7,305 bases of DNA from JBAWZR01 sp037142915 (GTDB lineage: Bacteria > Patescibacteriota > Minisyncoccia > Moranbacterales > UBA1568), in assembly GCA_037142915.1 (NCBI GenBank), contig JBAWZR010000052.1, positions 1-7,305 on the forward strand, in the 5' to 3' direction. The position numbers and the translations under genes were made by a program. The notes under the pieces were generated by a model. That model did no database searches. It worked only from the letters and a program-made list of their open reading frames with translations, and was not told the DNA's origin. How positions within the stretch are numbered: position 1 is the stretch's first letter; every line of letters starts with the position of its first letter. Positions 1 through 5,750 of the stretch are shown piece after piece.

Positions 1-1167
1 ATCGAAGGGGGCTCCCCGCTCTTCGCGAAGGGCGGGGTGAGGGGTGGGAGCACAAGTTTCTATTTTCTCTGCCAATTTTAAAACACGGCTCACGAGATTT
101 CCCAGCCCATTCGCCAGATCAGCGTTATATTTTTCTGTGAGTTTATCCCACGAGACATCACTGTCTTCACCAATGGGTGAGGCAGAGAGGAGCAAATACC
201 GCGTCCCATCCACGCCATACTTCGCCACCAATTCCTCAGGCGCGATCACATTGCCCAAGCTCTTGCTCATTTTCATCCCGTCCACGGTGATGAACCCGTT
301 CACGAGAATCTGCTTCGAGGCTTCGATACCGGCCGAGAAGAGCATCGCCTGCCACATCGCCGATTGTTGTCGTAAATTATCCTTGCCGCAAATCTGTACA
401 CCTGGCCAAAAATTTTCAAACTGGTGCGCGTCGTCGCTATTCCAACCGAGCGTCGAAATATAATTTACCAACGCATCGAACCACACATACATCACTTGCT
501 CATTGTCGTTCGGCACCGGTATGCCCCACGGCATCTTCGCCGCCAACCGCGAGATACTGAAGTCCTGCAGCCCTCGCTCCACGAAAGCCGTAATCTCATT
601 CAACCGTTTCTTGGGCAAGACGAAATCCGGTCGGTCTCGATAGAGCTTCAACAGCCGCTCCTGATATTTGGAAAACCGGAAGAAATAATTTTCCTCCTCA
701 ATAATCTGCAACTCCATCTTCGGATGATCCGGGCATTTGCCATCAATCAAATCCGAATCGGTCTTCTCCAGTTCGCACCCGACACAGTATTTGACCTTGT
801 ACTGCTTCTTGTAGATATCGCCGTTCGCATCGCATCGCCGCCAAAATTCCTGCGCCGCCCGGATATGTCGTTCGTCCGTCGTCCGGATAAAGTTCGTATA
901 GCTGATATTCAAAAACTCTTCCCTCTTGATATCGCGAAAATGCTCAACCATCACATCGCAGTATTCCTGTGGTGTCTGTCCCGCTTCCTGCGCCTTCTCG
1001 TAGATCTTCGTGCCGTGTTCGTCGGTACCGGTATTGAACACCACCTCTTCCTCCAAAAGACGGTGAAACCGCGCAATAGCGTCTGCCTCAATGAATTCTA
1101 AAGCATGTCCGATATGTGGCTTAGCATTCACATAGGGCAGCGTCGTAGTAATATAAAATTTTTGCAT
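1..1167 (-). CDS. metG: Methionyl-tRNA synthetase, N-terminal 389 residues (3' end outside window)
   Basis: Class I aminoacyl-tRNA synthetase that charges tRNA-Met in the cytoplasm. The reading frame starts at ATG 1165-1167 and is still open at base 1. The Rossmann fold begins YITTTLPYVNAKPHIGH, with the HIGH signature at residues 18-21. A zinc-knuckle insert follows (C128, C131, C145, H148). KMSKS is at residues 299-303 (MKMSKSLGN), and the anticodon-binding helices begin at about residue 345. The NAKPHIGHALEF style is what I associate with Parcubacteria-type enzymes (family knowledge, not a search). The start is fixed by the conserved N-terminus; only a weak GAAG lies upstream. It is divergent from the small plus-strand gene. 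Residues about 372-389 are encoded by a GC-rich palindromic repeat that looks foreign to the fold, so the protein may carry a low-complexity insert or be cut short beyond the window edge. Confidence 0.97.
   Translation of the reverse strand, partial: MQKFYITTTLPYVNAKPHIGHALEFIEADAIARFHRLLEEEVVFNTGTDEHGTKIYEKAQEAGQTPQEYCDVMVEHFRDIKREEFLNISYTNFIRTTDERHIRAAQEFWRRCDANGDIYKKQYKVKYCVGCELEKTDSDLIDGKCPDHPKMELQIIEEENYFFRFSKYQERLLKLYRDRPDFVLPKKRLNEITAFVERGLQDFSISRLAAKMPWGIPVPNDNEQVMYVWFDALVNYISTLGWNSDDAHQFENFWPGVQICGKDNLRQQSAMWQAMLFSAGIEASKQILVNGFITVDGMKMSKSLGNVIAPEELVAKYGVDGTRYLLLSASPIGEDSDVSWDKLTEKYNADLANGLGNLVSRVLKLAEKIETCAPTPHPALREERGAPFD
14..37. repeat. 24-bp palindrome within metG coding sequence
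   Basis: Two abutting 12-base arms (14-25 and 26-37) are reverse complements except for one T/G position. The outer arms are CCCCGC and GCGGGG, with CTTCGCGAAG at the centre. The surrounding C-rich/G-rich sequence (about 1-55) is of the kind found in dispersed intergenic repeats, yet here it is read in frame as Pro/Arg/Glu-rich residues near 372-389 of MetRS. The outer 6 bases match the arms of the GC-rich repeats at 6819-6855 and 7195-7231, but the centre differs, so this is probably a different repeat family. Confidence 0.6.
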
Positions 1168-1181
1168 AGATATTCATTCTT

Positions 1182-1207
1182 CAAAATAAAAAGTCTACCC
1201 TTAGACT
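1182..1207 (-). promoter_or_regulatory. Possible leader hairpin with T-run upstream of metG
   Basis: On the minus strand AGTCTA, loop AGGG and TAGACT form a 6-bp perfect stem (1207-1192). TTTTATTTT follows directly, and the metG ATG is about 25 bases further on. The layout resembles a weak intrinsic terminator or attenuator in the metG leader. The stem is short and AT-rich and no leader gene or T-box signature was seen, so regulation is only a suggestion. Confidence 0.25.
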
Positions 1208-1224
1208 GGCAGATTTCCCCTTCC

Positions 1225-1240
1225 TTGTCGAGCTTGACAA
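1225..1240. promoter_or_regulatory. Imperfect palindrome over the -35 box of the small gene (possible operator)
   Basis: TTGTCGAGCTTGACAA is a 16-bp palindrome with a single mismatched pair. Its right half contains the -35 hexamer at 1234-1239. A dimeric repressor bound here would block the promoter, and the site also lies in the shared region upstream of divergent metG. Only one copy was found in the window, so the role is inferred. Confidence 0.3.
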
Positions 1241-1262
1241 ATCATAAAAAATACGCTATTAT
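1234..1262 (+). promoter_or_regulatory. Consensus sigma-70-type promoter for the 62-codon gene
   Basis: The -35 box TTGACA (1234-1239) is perfect. A 17-base spacer leads to the -10 box TATTAT (1257-1262), which has one mismatch to consensus. The expected transcription start is near 1269, about 25 bases before the ATG at 1293, with a good ribosome binding site between them. Confidence 0.8.
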
Positions 1263-1292
1263 GAAATAGACTTCTACAAACAGGAGACGGTC

Positions 1293-1481
1293 ATGTTAAC
1301 AATTATGGGTTTTGCAGAAACCCACCCAAAAGTCTGCGAGAGGTGCCAAAAAATTCGTCAGTGGCTATCTACATATGCCTATGAAATTTTTGGCTTTATC
1401 TTTATCGCCAACTACATCGTGAGCGGTGACGATTCAGTTCTGAGTTGGACCTGTACACAAATTGTAAACCTTATCTTATAG
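1293..1481 (+). CDS. Small hypothetical protein, 62 aa, possibly membrane-associated
   Basis: I do not recognise this protein. It is probably real because every expression signal is present: a near-consensus promoter (1234-1262), AGGAGA at 1282-1287 with five bases to the ATG, and an intrinsic terminator (1517-1559) after the stop. The product has a polar N-terminus with a Cys-x2-Cys pair (C15, C18, in CERC), then a hydrophobic and aromatic stretch at about residues 28-45 (EIFGFIFIANYIV) that could be one membrane helix containing a Glu. A third cysteine (C54) lies near the hydrophobic C-terminus. It is a monocistronic unit, the only plus-strand gene here, placed between divergent metG and convergent rsmI. 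A later start at codon 5 is possible, but the ribosome binding site favours 1293. Alternatively, the transcript may act mainly as a small RNA. Confidence 0.65.
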   Translation: MLTIMGFAETHPKVCERCQKIRQWLSTYAYEIFGFIFIANYIVSGDDSVLSWTCTQIVNLIL

Positions 1482-1516
1482 TAAAGGTTTGCAAAAAAAA
1501 TTTAGTCAAATGAAAC

Positions 1517-1559
1517 AGCGGGGTTTGGTACAACATTACCAGCCTCGCTTTTACTTTTC
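1517..1559 (+). terminator. Intrinsic terminator of the small plus-strand gene
   Basis: The left arm 1517-1530 (AGCGGGGTTTGGTA) and right arm 1537-1549 (TACCAGCCTCGCT) pair over 13 positions, with two G-U wobbles and one bulged T. They enclose the 6-base loop CAACAT. A T-rich tail (TTTACTTTTC) follows at once on the plus strand. The wobbles pair only in plus-strand RNA. On the minus strand those positions are mismatched and the nearest T-run is about 16 bases away, so it is oriented for the 62-codon gene, although it ends inside the rsmI stop region. Confidence 0.75.
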
Positions 1560-2241
1560 AATACACCAATACGACAAACTCGCCTTTCACCTTGCTTTCA
1601 TTCTCTTGATAGTAGGTAAGCGCTTCGGCCACCGTACCACGGATCACCTCCTCGAACATCTTGGTCAATTCACGCCCGATCACCACGCGTTTCTCGGGTG
1701 CCAACTCTTGCAAAAGTTCGAGATTCTTCACTACCCGATGCGGTGAGTCATAATAGATCACCGGTACACTCGTTGCCGCTACTTCCGTGAAATATGTCTG
1801 CCGTCCCTTCTTGTGTGGTGGAAATCCCTTGAAGAGAAACTCCTGCATATTGATACCCGCTACCGACACCATCGCGGTCAAAGCCGATGCCCCTGGGATC
1901 GGCGACACCGTGCCACCCGCCGCAACCACCGCCTCCACGATAGCATTGCCCGGATCGGAGAGCCCTGGCGTTCCCGCATCGCAGACCATCGCCACTTGTT
2001 TGCCGGCCTCAATCCACTCCACGATCCGGCGCATCTTATCCTCCGAGGCGCGCTGTGATATCGCGAGCAATATCTTGCCCTCGATCTCATACTTGAACAA
2101 CAGTTTCTTCGCCACGCGCGTATCCTCGCACACGATCGCATCGGCGTGATTCAGTATCCGCATCGCCCGCAAGGTGATGTCCTCCATATTGCCGATCGGG
2201 GTCGCTACCACGAACAGGGTGCCTTTTTTTATTTCGTCCAT
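1558..2241 (-). CDS. rsmI: 16S rRNA (cytidine(1402)-2'-O)-methyltransferase RsmI, short form
   Basis: SAM-dependent tetrapyrrole-methylase-fold enzyme that 2'-O-methylates C1402 in the ribosomal P site, working in cells with RsmH. The 227 residues carry the family signatures in order: LFVVATPIGNMEDITLRA (9-26), CEDTR (38-42), DAGTPGLSDPG (88-98), PGASALTAM (116-124), FLFKGFPP (135-142), YYDSPHRV (163-170), and RELTKMFEEVIRG (190-202). It ends right after the GEFVVLV strand. RsmI of model bacteria (about 285 residues) has a further C-terminal domain of roughly 50 residues, which is absent here. The ATG at 2239-2241 fits the family N-terminus, but no Shine-Dalgarno is evident. The gene is co-directional with the upstream M16 peptidase and is now separated from it by a 152-bp foldback element ending 11 bases before the start. 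It converges with the small plus-strand gene. Confidence 0.96.
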   Translation of the reverse strand: MDEIKKGTLFVVATPIGNMEDITLRAMRILNHADAIVCEDTRVAKKLLFKYEIEGKILLAISQRASEDKMRRIVEWIEAGKQVAMVCDAGTPGLSDPGNAIVEAVVAAGGTVSPIPGASALTAMVSVAGINMQEFLFKGFPPHKKGRQTYFTEVAATSVPVIYYDSPHRVVKNLELLQELAPEKRVVIGRELTKMFEEVIRGTVAEALTYYQENESKVKGEFVVLVY

Positions 2242-2252
2242 AAAATTTGTAT

Positions 2253-2404
2253 TGTCATTCCCGCGAAGGCGGGAATCCAGTAACCACTATGTCTCATACA
2301 AATTCAAAATAAATTGAGTTTAAAAAAACCTTTGCTTCTTTAATTTATTTTGTTATTGTATTAAATTTTGTGGAACCTGGATTCCCGCCTTCGCGGGAAT
2401 GACA
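2253..2404. mobile_element. 152-bp foldback (MITE-like) element with 28-bp perfect terminal inverted repeats
   Basis: Perfect 28-bp inverted repeats occupy 2253-2280 and 2377-2404. Each arm is itself a hairpin (ATTCCCGC, loop GAAG, GCGGGAAT). Inside, CCAC/GTGG (2284-2287/2370-2373), ATACAA/TTGTAT (2296-2301/2356-2361) and an 11-bp pair (2305-2315/2342-2352) all share the same centre (2328.5). The element is therefore one long nested palindrome with no indels between halves; about 53 of 76 positions pair by Watson-Crick rules by hand count. The 96-bp interior is AT-rich and has no ORF. It fills the gap between the M16 gene and rsmI, which would otherwise be about 28 bp. No clear target duplication is seen. 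The arms match those of the nuclease-carrying element at 6819-7231 except at one base pair. Confidence 0.75.
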
Positions 2405-2421
2405 CCCTTTAAAGTTTCTGC

Positions 2422-3696
2422 TTAAAATTTTATAGTCAATAATTTCTCAAATTTTTTCGCGCTCTTGTGTGGGCCAATGATAGCGAGGTTCAATCGCTCA
2501 GGACGGAAAATCATCTGCGCCACCCGCAAGATATCTTCGCTTGTCACCGCATCGATGCGCGCCATCTGCTCTTCAGGTAGGACGATCTCTCCGCGCAATA
2601 CCTCCTGATTGATGAGGTATTCTGCCACCTCGTCCGATGATTCGAGGTGCATCGCCATTCCACCCTTGATGTACTCCTTTGCCTTGTTCAGTTCTTTCTC
2701 GGCCACCGGCTCCGTCGCGATACGCTTATATTCATCCAGTATCACGCGAATCGTTTCATTGAGATTGCCATGCTCCACCCCGCACTGCGTCGCCAAATAC
2801 CCGGCATCGTGATACGCATCCGTTCCGGTATGCACACTGTATGCCAAACCACGCCGCTCTCGCACGGCCATAAAGAGTCGCGAGGACATACCGCCACCCA
2901 AAAGTGTCGACAACACGGCGAGAATATATCGATCAGCGTGAAACAAATCGAATGTCCGCACGCCCAAGAGGAAGTGGGTTTGATCCGTCTTTTTAAATCG
3001 CACCAAGGCCTGCGGAGTTTTCTGCCGTTCACGAATTGTTTTGCGCTCGGGATTCTTCCCCTTCGTTACACCGCCAAATTCTTTTTCGATTGCTCGCACC
3101 ATTTTCGTCATATCGAAATTCCCAGCCACGCACACCACGACATTCCCCGCTCCATAGGCCCGTTTCCAATATTTGATGAAATCTGCTCGCTTGAACGATT
3201 GGATATTTTCCTTCGTCCCGATGATTTCCCAGCCCAATGGATGATCTCCATAGAGCAGTACCTCGAAAATATCACCGATATGTCGCATCGGGGTGTCCTC
3301 ATACATATTCAGTTCCTGGAGTATCGGCCCACGCTCGCGATCGATCTCCGCCGCCGGTAGCGTCGAGTGAAGGAAGATATCACTCACGATATCGAGTGCC
3401 AACGCGCCATGCTTCTGATCCACCTTGGCATAATAGGCCGTCCGATCTTTGCCGGTGTAGGCATTGTATTCCCCACCCACTCCGTCGAGCTCTTCGCTAA
3501 TCTTCTCCGCCGTCGGTCGCTTCGTTGTCCCCTTGAAAAACATATGCTCGAGAAAGTGCGACAAGCCGCTCTCCCGCCGTGTCTCATAGCGCGACCCAGT
3601 GCCGGTCATGATCAACACTGTCACCGTCGTCGCTTCTTTCATCGGTGCCAACAACACCCGCAACCCGTTCTTCAGCGTTTTCTTTTCGTACTGCAT
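2422..3696 (-). CDS. M16 family zinc metallopeptidase (processing-peptidase/PqqL-like)
   Basis: Zinc-dependent peptidase of the pitrilysin/insulinase clan, the same family as mitochondrial processing peptidase. From the chosen start (ATG 3694-3696) it has 424 residues, typical of single-chain bacterial members. The inverted zinc motif HFLEH is at residues 47-51 (metal ligands H47 and H51, catalytic E50), and the third ligand E128 lies exactly 76 residues after H51, as in HxxEHx76E. The second domain has the glycine-rich GGGMSSRLF (267-275) and RGLAYSV (282-288) substrate-binding motifs. The start was chosen because AAGGA (3704-3708) lies 7 bases upstream and MQYEKKTLKNGLRVL matches family N-termini; a TTG codon at 3747 would add 17 unlikely residues. 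No signal peptide is obvious, so it is probably cytoplasmic. It lies 95 bases downstream of the flavoprotein gene. The physiological substrate is unknown. Confidence 0.95.
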   Translation of the reverse strand: MQYEKKTLKNGLRVLLAPMKEATTVTVLIMTGTGSRYETRRESGLSHFLEHMFFKGTTKRPTAEKISEELDGVGGEYNAYTGKDRTAYYAKVDQKHGALALDIVSDIFLHSTLPAAEIDRERGPILQELNMYEDTPMRHIGDIFEVLLYGDHPLGWEIIGTKENIQSFKRADFIKYWKRAYGAGNVVVCVAGNFDMTKMVRAIEKEFGGVTKGKNPERKTIRERQKTPQALVRFKKTDQTHFLLGVRTFDLFHADRYILAVLSTLLGGGMSSRLFMAVRERRGLAYSVHTGTDAYHDAGYLATQCGVEHGNLNETIRVILDEYKRIATEPVAEKELNKAKEYIKGGMAMHLESSDEVAEYLINQEVLRGEIVLPEEQMARIDAVTSEDILRVAQMIFRPERLNLAIIGPHKSAKKFEKLLTIKF

Positions 3697-3717
3697 ACAA
3701 ATGTCCTTGAAAAATAA

Positions 3718-3747
3718 AAAATATCCCCACTCAATCAGTTCTTTCAA
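3718..3747 (-). promoter_or_regulatory. Possible promoter of the M16 peptidase gene
   Basis: On the minus strand TTGAAA (3747-3742) is followed after 18 bases by TATTTT (3723-3718). Transcription would begin about 15 bases ahead of the ATG, just before the AAGGA ribosome binding site. The match is moderate and the region is AT-rich, so read-through from the upstream flavoprotein gene is an equally good explanation. Confidence 0.35.
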
Positions 3748-3791
3748 TGGCTTATGATAGCATATTTCCTCAGGAAATCAAAACGTATTCA

Positions 3792-4976
3792 TTACCGGTC
3801 ATATTCCCCGAGCCACTCGATCTTCTCATCCGCATAGTAGCTCCCCGGCACCCACGGCTTCCGATGGAGAATGCGCCGCGTGAAAAAATGGATACAGACA
3901 TTAAACCAACCCATATTGAGATTCTCGAAAGGCTTCCCACCCCGGAAAAAAATCGTCCAAAAGGTGATCGTAAAAATCTTGGGCGGGATATAGACCGTAA
4001 ACGCAATGGATCGAGCTATCGAACGGATATTCTCTTTGTATCGTCGACGGAGATCGCCCCTTGAGGTCGAGAGCGTCTGTCCGGCGATCTTACCGCTCTT
4101 CATCGCGAAGTAAATCCCCTCGCCGATCAGGATATTTACCGATCCCATCGCGTCGCCGCAGAGGAGCACGCCGTCCGAACAATATCGCTGTACCACTCGG
4201 AGCGGGAGCATCGCACCCACAGTCCGCGTAATCGTATGATGCTTGGGGAGCTGACCCTTCTCCACCAACCACGCGAGGTATTCATCGAGGTATTCTTGCA
4301 TGACCCGCCGTGGCTCACGCACCATCCCGATGCCGACATAGTACCCCTTCTGCGTCGGAAAAATCCACCCATAACCAATCTCACTACCATACCCCATCGA
4401 TACCGAGACATCGTCCGATATTTTCTCGCACGCGATGTCATATTCCAAACAGGTTCCGTACATGTGACGCTCCCGCGGTTTGTTGCCGAGAAATTGTGCC
4501 ACCTTGCTCAGCATCCCGTCCGCACCGATTACGAACGACGCGAAAATTTCCCGCTCGCCGTCACTCAAAAAATACCCGTTCTTGCCACCGAGCGTCCCTC
4601 GACTCATCGTCCGCAGGGTAAACTTCCGGAAGCTCACATTCTCTTTCTTGAGTGTCTCTTGCAGGAGAAGATGATCGAATTCTGATCGGTTCACCTGATC
4701 GAAAAAATGTTTGAACCGCCGCGCCGTGATAAAAGTCTGATGCCAATAGATCCGGAGAATGAAATTGGAATACGCCGAAGTGATGGATTTCTCGATCTTC
4801 GCGAAGTTCTCGAACTCCAGATGCCAGTCCCGCACGCTCATCAGACCGCCACCACACGCCTTATGCCGAGGGAAGTCATACCGATCCACGACGAGCGTTT
4901 TCAGCCCATCGATATAATACGCTGCGGTACTCCCTGCTGGCCCAGCTCCCACCACCACCACATCATAGGTTTCCAT
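3792..4976 (-). CDS. Geranylgeranyl-reductase-family FAD-dependent oxidoreductase
   Basis: Flavoprotein of the group that reduces double bonds of prenyl chains (ChlP and archaeal lipid reductases) and includes related monooxygenase-like enzymes. In the 394-residue product the FAD-binding motif is near the N-terminus (YDVVVVGAGPAGSTAA, with the GxGxxG glycines at 10, 12 and 15). The family hallmark PRHKACGGG is at 36-44, GADG at 151-154, YGWIFP at 202-207, and the second FAD motif GDAMGSVNILIGEGI at 274-288. The C-terminal third is hydrophobic and aromatic, fitting a lipid substrate or membrane contact. ATG 4974-4976 puts the FAD motif where relatives have it. An alternative TTG at 4995-4997 overlaps the upstream stop as TTGA but has a GGGAG only 2 bases away. 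The gene directly follows alkyltransferase copy 1. No isoprenoid-pathway gene is nearby, so the substrate is unknown. Confidence 0.9.
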   Translation of the reverse strand: METYDVVVVGAGPAGSTAAYYIDGLKTLVVDRYDFPRHKACGGGLMSVRDWHLEFENFAKIEKSITSAYSNFILRIYWHQTFITARRFKHFFDQVNRSEFDHLLLQETLKKENVSFRKFTLRTMSRGTLGGKNGYFLSDGEREIFASFVIGADGMLSKVAQFLGNKPRERHMYGTCLEYDIACEKISDDVSVSMGYGSEIGYGWIFPTQKGYYVGIGMVREPRRVMQEYLDEYLAWLVEKGQLPKHHTITRTVGAMLPLRVVQRYCSDGVLLCGDAMGSVNILIGEGIYFAMKSGKIAGQTLSTSRGDLRRRYKENIRSIARSIAFTVYIPPKIFTITFWTIFFRGGKPFENLNMGWFNVCIHFFTRRILHRKPWVPGSYYADEKIEWLGEYDR

Positions 4977-4992
4977 ACGGTATCTGTAATTA

Positions 4993-5274
4993 TTCAATTC
5001 TCCCGTTCAAACCGTAGTAGTCGCGCCTTGGCTTCGGAGCCGCCCCGGTTGTAGTCGCCCACTCTTCCGTCAGAGTGAATGACACGGTGACACGGTACCG
5101 TCGGATCATAGTTCTTCTTCATAATACTTCCCACGACCCGCACAGCCCCCGGATTGCCTGCTTGTAGCGCCACCTCCGCGTAGGTCAAAGTCTTCCCCTT
5201 CGGGATCCCCCGCACGATATCCAACACTTTCTCGGTAAATGTTTTCATGGTTTTCTGAAATTTATCTCGACTTT
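4993..5274. repeat. Direct repeat, left copy (alkyltransferase duplication)
   Basis: About 282 bp match 6442-6723 in the same orientation, offset 1449. The coding part has 29 mismatches in 255 bp by hand alignment and no indels. The match starts one base beyond the alkyltransferase stop codon (TTCAATTC) and continues about 26 bases upstream of its ATG before dissolving. Confidence 0.85.
4994..5248 (-). CDS. Single-domain O6-alkylguanine-DNA alkyltransferase, copy 1
   Basis: Suicide DNA-repair protein that moves the alkyl group from O6-alkylguanine to its own cysteine. The 84 residues form only the DNA-binding/active-site domain of Ogt/MGMT; the N-terminal domain of the usual roughly 160-residue protein is missing. 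The active-site motif PCHRVI has C53, so it is not a cysteine-less alkyltransferase-like (ATL) protein. By alignment from memory with human MGMT, Y23, R37 (arginine finger), N46 and E81 match conserved residues. It is 78/84 identical to copy 2 (6443-6697). Differences are V38 (A in copy 2) and H58, S59, D60, R62, D65 (R, A, N, T, E in copy 2). No clear ribosome binding site. It lies 44 bases downstream of the zinc-ribbon gene, and its TGA overlaps a possible TTG start of the flavoprotein gene, suggesting co-transcription with that gene. Confidence 0.93.
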   Translation of the reverse strand: MKTFTEKVLDIVRGIPKGKTLTYAEVALQAGNPGAVRVVGSIMKKNYDPTVPCHRVIHSDGRVGDYNRGGSEAKARLLRFEREN

Positions 5275-5292
5275 CCTATCGGCACTTATAGA

Positions 5293-5748
5293 TTAAGAGC
5301 GTCCACCGAGAACAGCTTCTTTTAAACCATCAAGATCAATACTAATCCCTAATTTTTTAGAAACACTCCCCATCGCCTGAAGATACATCCCCGGTCTTTT
5401 TTTCATAAATTCTTCAGTAAAACAATTTTCACAACATAACATTTCATTCTCTACCCCCTCAACTAAAGAGCGTATCTTCTCCTGGGCTATCAAAGTAAGC
5501 TCTTCATTTGAAGACTGTACTTTTGGCTCACCAGAAACTTTCTCCCGAAACAATACCTTATTTTCTTCCAAACATTCGCCACATGTTCCGATGATTCGTT
5601 CCGGCTTAATTTTGTATTCAACTCCCACTTCTTCAATTCGTCCTAAATTATTTACCGAAAATCTAAGTCTCTTCGGTAAATCTTCTTGCCTCAGTTCTTT
5701 TTCGAGCAACGGGTTCTCCGATTGTTTTTCCAGATATTTTTCAAACAT
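5293..5748 (-). CDS. Hypothetical zinc-ribbon protein downstream of the PIN toxin
   Basis: I do not recognise this 151-residue protein. Its N-terminal third is rich in Glu and Lys. Two cysteine pairs follow: C56-x2-C59 (TCGECLE) and C106-x2-C109 (CCENCF, with C105 adjacent). Placed 46 residues apart, they could form one zinc ribbon. The segment between is acidic and probably helical. The C-terminus ends in a short amphipathic region (residues about 131-147). The ATG lies 2 bases after the PIN gene stop (TAAgtATG), so it is very likely translated with the toxin as the third gene of the operon. Like the toxin and antitoxin genes it is AT-rich against the neighbouring housekeeping genes. It could be an accessory regulator of the module or an unrelated passenger; the sequence does not decide. 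Confidence 0.75.
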   Translation of the reverse strand: MFEKYLEKQSENPLLEKELRQEDLPKRLRFSVNNLGRIEEVGVEYKIKPERIIGTCGECLEENKVLFREKVSGEPKVQSSNEELTLIAQEKIRSLVEGVENEMLCCENCFTEEFMKKRPGMYLQAMGSVSKKLGISIDLDGLKEAVLGGRS

Positions 5749-5750
5749 AC

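Noticed and set aside
424..1101. Long plus-strand ORF opposite metG (225 codons)
   Set aside because: It lies wholly antisense to an unmistakable MetRS frame, has no ribosome binding site, and its translation resembles no protein; it is a shadow of metG codon usage.
1466..1490. AAACCTT/AAGGTTT inverted repeat at the end of the small gene as its terminator
   Set aside because: It is followed by an A-run, not T, on the plus strand, and on the minus strand the T-run precedes the stem. The hairpin at 1517-1549 is a much better terminator.
2377..2404. Hairpin arm just after the M16 stop as a dedicated intrinsic terminator
   Set aside because: No T-run follows on the minus strand (ATCCAGGTTCC comes next), and the same hairpin occurs at three other places as an element arm. 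Some pausing effect remains possible.
2647..3360. 237-codon plus-strand ORF opposite the M16 peptidase gene
   Set aside because: The complementary frame holds the zinc motif and conserved spacing. The plus-strand product is His/Arg-rich with no motif and no start signals.
3697..3747. 17-codon N-terminal extension of the M16 peptidase from a TTG at 3747
   Set aside because: A good ribosome binding site (AAGGA, 7-base spacing) precedes the ATG at 3696, and family homology starts there.
4236..4685. Plus-strand ORF opposite the flavoprotein gene
   Set aside because: Antisense shadow of a gene with clear FAD motifs; no promoter or ribosome binding site.
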